Assembly (NCBI GenBank): GCA_937859595.1 | Contig: CALMAH010000016.1 | Coordinates: 1 to 64,000, forward strand | Direction of reading: 5' to 3' | DNA: 64,000 bases | Source: an uncultured Acidobacteriota bacterium | GTDB taxonomy: Bacteria > Acidobacteriota > Blastocatellia > Pyrinomonadales > Pyrinomonadaceae | In this document: in pieces, positions 61,730-64,000 of the stretch | Layout of the letters: each line of letters opens with the position of its first letter | Numbering within the stretch: the first letter of the stretch is position 1 | The notes under the pieces: generated by a model | The model's input: the letters and a program-made list of their open reading frames with translations, nothing else | What the model was told of the DNA's origin: nothing | Database searches by the model: none | Position numbers and translations under genes: made by a program

Positions 61730-63280
61730 TTATCGCTTCCTCAGGTCTTTTTGCGTGATATCGAGTTGAGAAGCGGGAACGACCACGGGTCTTATATCAG
61801 GAAATCGCTTCGCAAGGTCGTCCTTGAACTTTGCATATTCTCCGACGATGATTATGTCTCCATCGATCAGATTCTCGGCCGCGAATTCACGGATCTCATC
61901 ACCTGAAATCGAGTTCACCTTCTGCATGTATCTGTTCAGCTCCGAGACAGGCACCGAAAACCTGTATAGATCGGCAACGGCGTTCACTAGTCCCGACGTG
62001 GTCTCGATATTGCGGCTGAATCCACCTGTCAAAACGGCCTTGCGGGGCACAAGATCGCCCGCGGCTATGTCTTCGGTAAACAGGCGTTTCACCTCATCCA
62101 TGACGATTTGGGCCACCTCAGCGGCGGACTCATTTTTCGTCTGCGTGCGGGTCGAAAAATTGAAACTTGAATGACGCCAGTTAAATGTGCTCCCGGCGCC
62201 ATAGCTCAATCCTCGCCTTATCCTGATCTCCTGATTCAAGCGCGAGGAGTAGCCGCCGCCGAGCAGGGAATTGAGAACGGAGGCTCGGTAGAACGGCCCT
62301 TCGCTACCGCCAAGCCGTCTGATATCACCGCCGCGGCCATCGAATCCCTTTATCGAAAGGCTGACGGAGGCCTGCCCGGAGTCGGGAAGATCGACCACAA
62401 GGAGGCGTTTGGCGACCGGCGGCTGCGGGGCACCTTCGGGCCGGGCCTCCGTGACGGCCGCGACAGCCCTCGTCCGGTTGTTCGATCGGCGTCCGCTTTG
62501 CCTCCACGCCCCAAACAGACGCTGTGCCAGCCTGTTCGCGTTCTCCTGTGAGATGTCACCTGCAAAAATTAGAACGGAATCTGCGGGGCGGTAGTTTTGC
62601 CGATAGAAACGCTGCACGTCGTTCCTTGTTATGCTTTTGAGGCTGTTCGGCGTCCCGCCAGAGGGGTGCTCGTCAAACGAAAAGACGGTGGAAACATAAT
62701 TTGTAAGCGGGCCGGGTTGCGTAAGTTCATAGGTAAGCCCATCGATCGACTGTGACCGCAAAAGTTCAAGCTCGCTGCTCGGAAACGAGGGCCTAAGAAC
62801 TACATCGGCAAGTATTTCCACTGCCTGATCGATCTTGTCCGAAGTGACCGAGACCCTTATCGCCGAACTGTCCCAATGAGAGAGCGAAAAAATGGTCCCG
62901 CCGAGGAACTCTATATCTTCTGAGATCTGGGCCGCGGTACGCTTACCTGCGCCTTTTGTAAGCATCGACGCGGTAACGTTCGCCAGCCCGGCATTACTCA
63001 TATTTTCAAGCTCTGAACCTGCTTTTACTAACAGGTGGACCGTAACAAGCGGGACATTTCGTCTTTCGATCACGGCAACTGTGAGGCCGTTCCTTAATCT
63101 CGACTCTTTTACCGCCGGTATCGAAGCCTCGCGAGGCGGTCCCGGTTTTGGTTCCTGAGCCACAGCGGGCGAATAGGACCCCAGAAGGAGCATGACACCG
63201 ACAACGAGAGAAAATCCCAAATGGCCGGGCGTGAAAAAGCGACATGATGGTAATAATCTGTAGATTCCCTTACTGTTCAT
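61730..63280 (-). CDS. M16-family peptidase-like protein lacking zinc site
   Basis: 516 residues with signal peptide (about 22-42, AVAQE). Two M16 domains (about 60-270 and 285-490). The catalytic HxxEH motif at the usual place after GLA reads NVTAS (residues 101-105), so no zinc site remains. The second domain keeps the LGGGYSSRLNQEIR and RGLSYGAGS segments. In M16B pairs this is the non-catalytic partner. Its start overlaps the end of the upstream M16 gene by 11 nt, so they form a heterodimer-type pair. Confidence 0.9.
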   Translation of the reverse strand: MNSKGIYRLLPSCRFFTPGHLGFSLVVGVMLLLGSYSPAVAQEPKPGPPREASIPAVKESRLRNGLTVAVIERRNVPLVTVHLLVKAGSELENMSNAGLANVTASMLTKGAGKRTAAQISEDIEFLGGTIFSLSHWDSSAIRVSVTSDKIDQAVEILADVVLRPSFPSSELELLRSQSIDGLTYELTQPGPLTNYVSTVFSFDEHPSGGTPNSLKSITRNDVQRFYRQNYRPADSVLIFAGDISQENANRLAQRLFGAWRQSGRRSNNRTRAVAAVTEARPEGAPQPPVAKRLLVVDLPDSGQASVSLSIKGFDGRGGDIRRLGGSEGPFYRASVLNSLLGGGYSSRLNQEIRIRRGLSYGAGSTFNWRHSSFNFSTRTQTKNESAAEVAQIVMDEVKRLFTEDIAAGDLVPRKAVLTGGFSRNIETTSGLVNAVADLYRFSVPVSELNRYMQKVNSISGDEIREFAAENLIDGDIIIVGEYAKFKDDLAKRFPDIRPVVVPASQLDITQKDLRKR

Positions 63281-64000
63281 TGTTGCCCTCCGCCGACCTG
63301 GCCTGGTTGTAGTAGATAACTACACGGTTGTTGTCCCTGAAATAGACTTTCATCACACGCTGCACGTCCTCGGCCGTCACAGCCTGGAGCCGGGCAACCT
63401 GTTCATTTACGGCATTTGGATCGCCAAGGTATGCGACAGCCCGTTCGATGATCGCCGCTCGTCCGTCATTGTTCTCACGTTGGCGGATAGCTCGTGTGAT
63501 CAGCTGGTTCTTTGCCTTTTCGAGCTCCTTTGCCGAAACGGGTGCCTCTTGCATCTTATTGATCTCAGCGAGCAATGCCCGCTCCATTGATTCGGACGTG
63601 CCCTTTTCAGATGCAACGCCAATAAAGTACAGCAGCCCTTTATCCACCCGGATGTCTGCACTGAACTGCGCCTGCTGGGCGATCTGCAGTTCGCGAACCA
63701 GCGCCTGATAGAGCCGCGAGCTTTCGCCGTCTGAGAGAATACTCTCGGCTATCTGCAGAGCCGGAACATCGGGATGACGAGAAGGCGGGGCAAGAAAAGT
63801 AATGGCGACCGCCGGGAACGGGACTATCGGCCCGGTTTCCTCAAATCGCCTCTCTTCCGTCCAATCCGGTTCGGTTGTTGTCACACGGGGAATTGTGCCC
63901 TCGGGTCTTTTTATAGGTGCAAAATAATGATCGACCCAGCGGTCGAGCTGTGCCGGTTCGAAATCGCCCACAACAAAGAGCACCGCATTGTCCGGCCTGT
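63270..64000 (-). CDS. M16-family peptidase, N-terminus outside window (partial)
   Basis: The visible 243 codons are the C-terminal half of an M16 protease, running off the window edge without a start. In frame from the edge: RPDNAVLFVVGDFEPAQLD is the typical end of the first M16 domain; the second domain follows, with ESILSDGESSRLYQALV. The catalytic HxxEH would lie beyond 64000 and cannot be seen. It overlaps the next gene (non-catalytic partner) by 11 nt, fitting a PqqL/PA0372-type pair. Confidence 0.9.
   Translation of the reverse strand, partial: RPDNAVLFVVGDFEPAQLDRWVDHYFAPIKRPEGTIPRVTTTEPDWTEERRFEETGPIVPFPAVAITFLAPPSRHPDVPALQIAESILSDGESSRLYQALVRELQIAQQAQFSADIRVDKGLLYFIGVASEKGTSESMERALLAEINKMQEAPVSAKELEKAKNQLITRAIRQRENNDGRAAIIERAVAYLGDPNAVNEQVARLQAVTAEDVQRVMKVYFRDNNRVVIYYNQARSAEGNNEQ

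Overview
The window looks like a chromosomal segment of an Acidobacteriota bacterium, most likely class Blastocatellia (Pyrinomonas/Chloracidobacterium side). The inference rests on the Gram-negative envelope genes (MlaEFD, TolC-type porin), a VWA 'VWFA-related' secreted protein, a ResB/CcsA system with oversized CcsA, N-acetylornithine-type carbamoyltransferase, and degenerate AT-rich microrepeats. No rRNA or ribosomal marker is present, so the assignment is inference.

Layout. 1-480 is non-coding repeat DNA. 481-8549 holds two small genes, the histidine-utilisation genes hutU (minus) and yciI-like/hutI/hutH (plus), a small iron-permease-family protein and a tandem pair of M15-type peptidases. 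8594-18242 is an integrative element in tRNA-Arg(TCG), bounded by a 47-bp exact direct repeat. 18444-27119 holds a c-type cytochrome lipoprotein, an aldehyde dehydrogenase, an ECF-type S component, a penicillin-acylase-family hydrolase, ruvX, a degenerate S41 protease, an AAC(6')-like acetyltransferase and a secreted protein. 27120-33227 is a cytochrome cluster: TPR/ccsA/resB (minus) and ctaB/coxIII/DUF420 (plus). 33284-34806 is a probable c-di-AMP riboswitch plus terminator ahead of ddl. Then come dodecin, three secreted proteins, a CDP-glucose pathway pair with a glycosyltransferase, and a TolC-family porin. 41825-45345 is gapA-pgk-tpiA-secG, followed by tRNA-Leu(GAG). 45501-50559 is an arg operon (argR-argC-argD-argF'-orf-argB, minus) behind two ARG-box-like palindromes. 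50655-53565 is mlaEFD, 53698-55601 an ECF sigma/anti-sigma/Spy-like module, and the rest holds phosphoesterases, a UbiD decarboxylase, a SYLF protein and an M16 peptidase pair cut by the window edge.

The most interesting part is the 9.6-kb element. It encodes a complete tyrosine integrase, an excisionase-like protein, a replication initiator whose own coding sequence carries an iteron array, a tape-measure-like protein, a small-terminase-like HTH protein, and a 59-residue XRE repressor facing three palindromic operators that overlap a strong promoter. No capsid, portal, large terminase or lysis gene was seen. This is the architecture of a phage satellite (PICI-like), and I know of no described example from this phylum. 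The iterons have a 22-bp period, so each copy is read in a different frame. That is direct evidence of selection on the DNA rather than the protein, and it resembles the lambda origin inside gene O.
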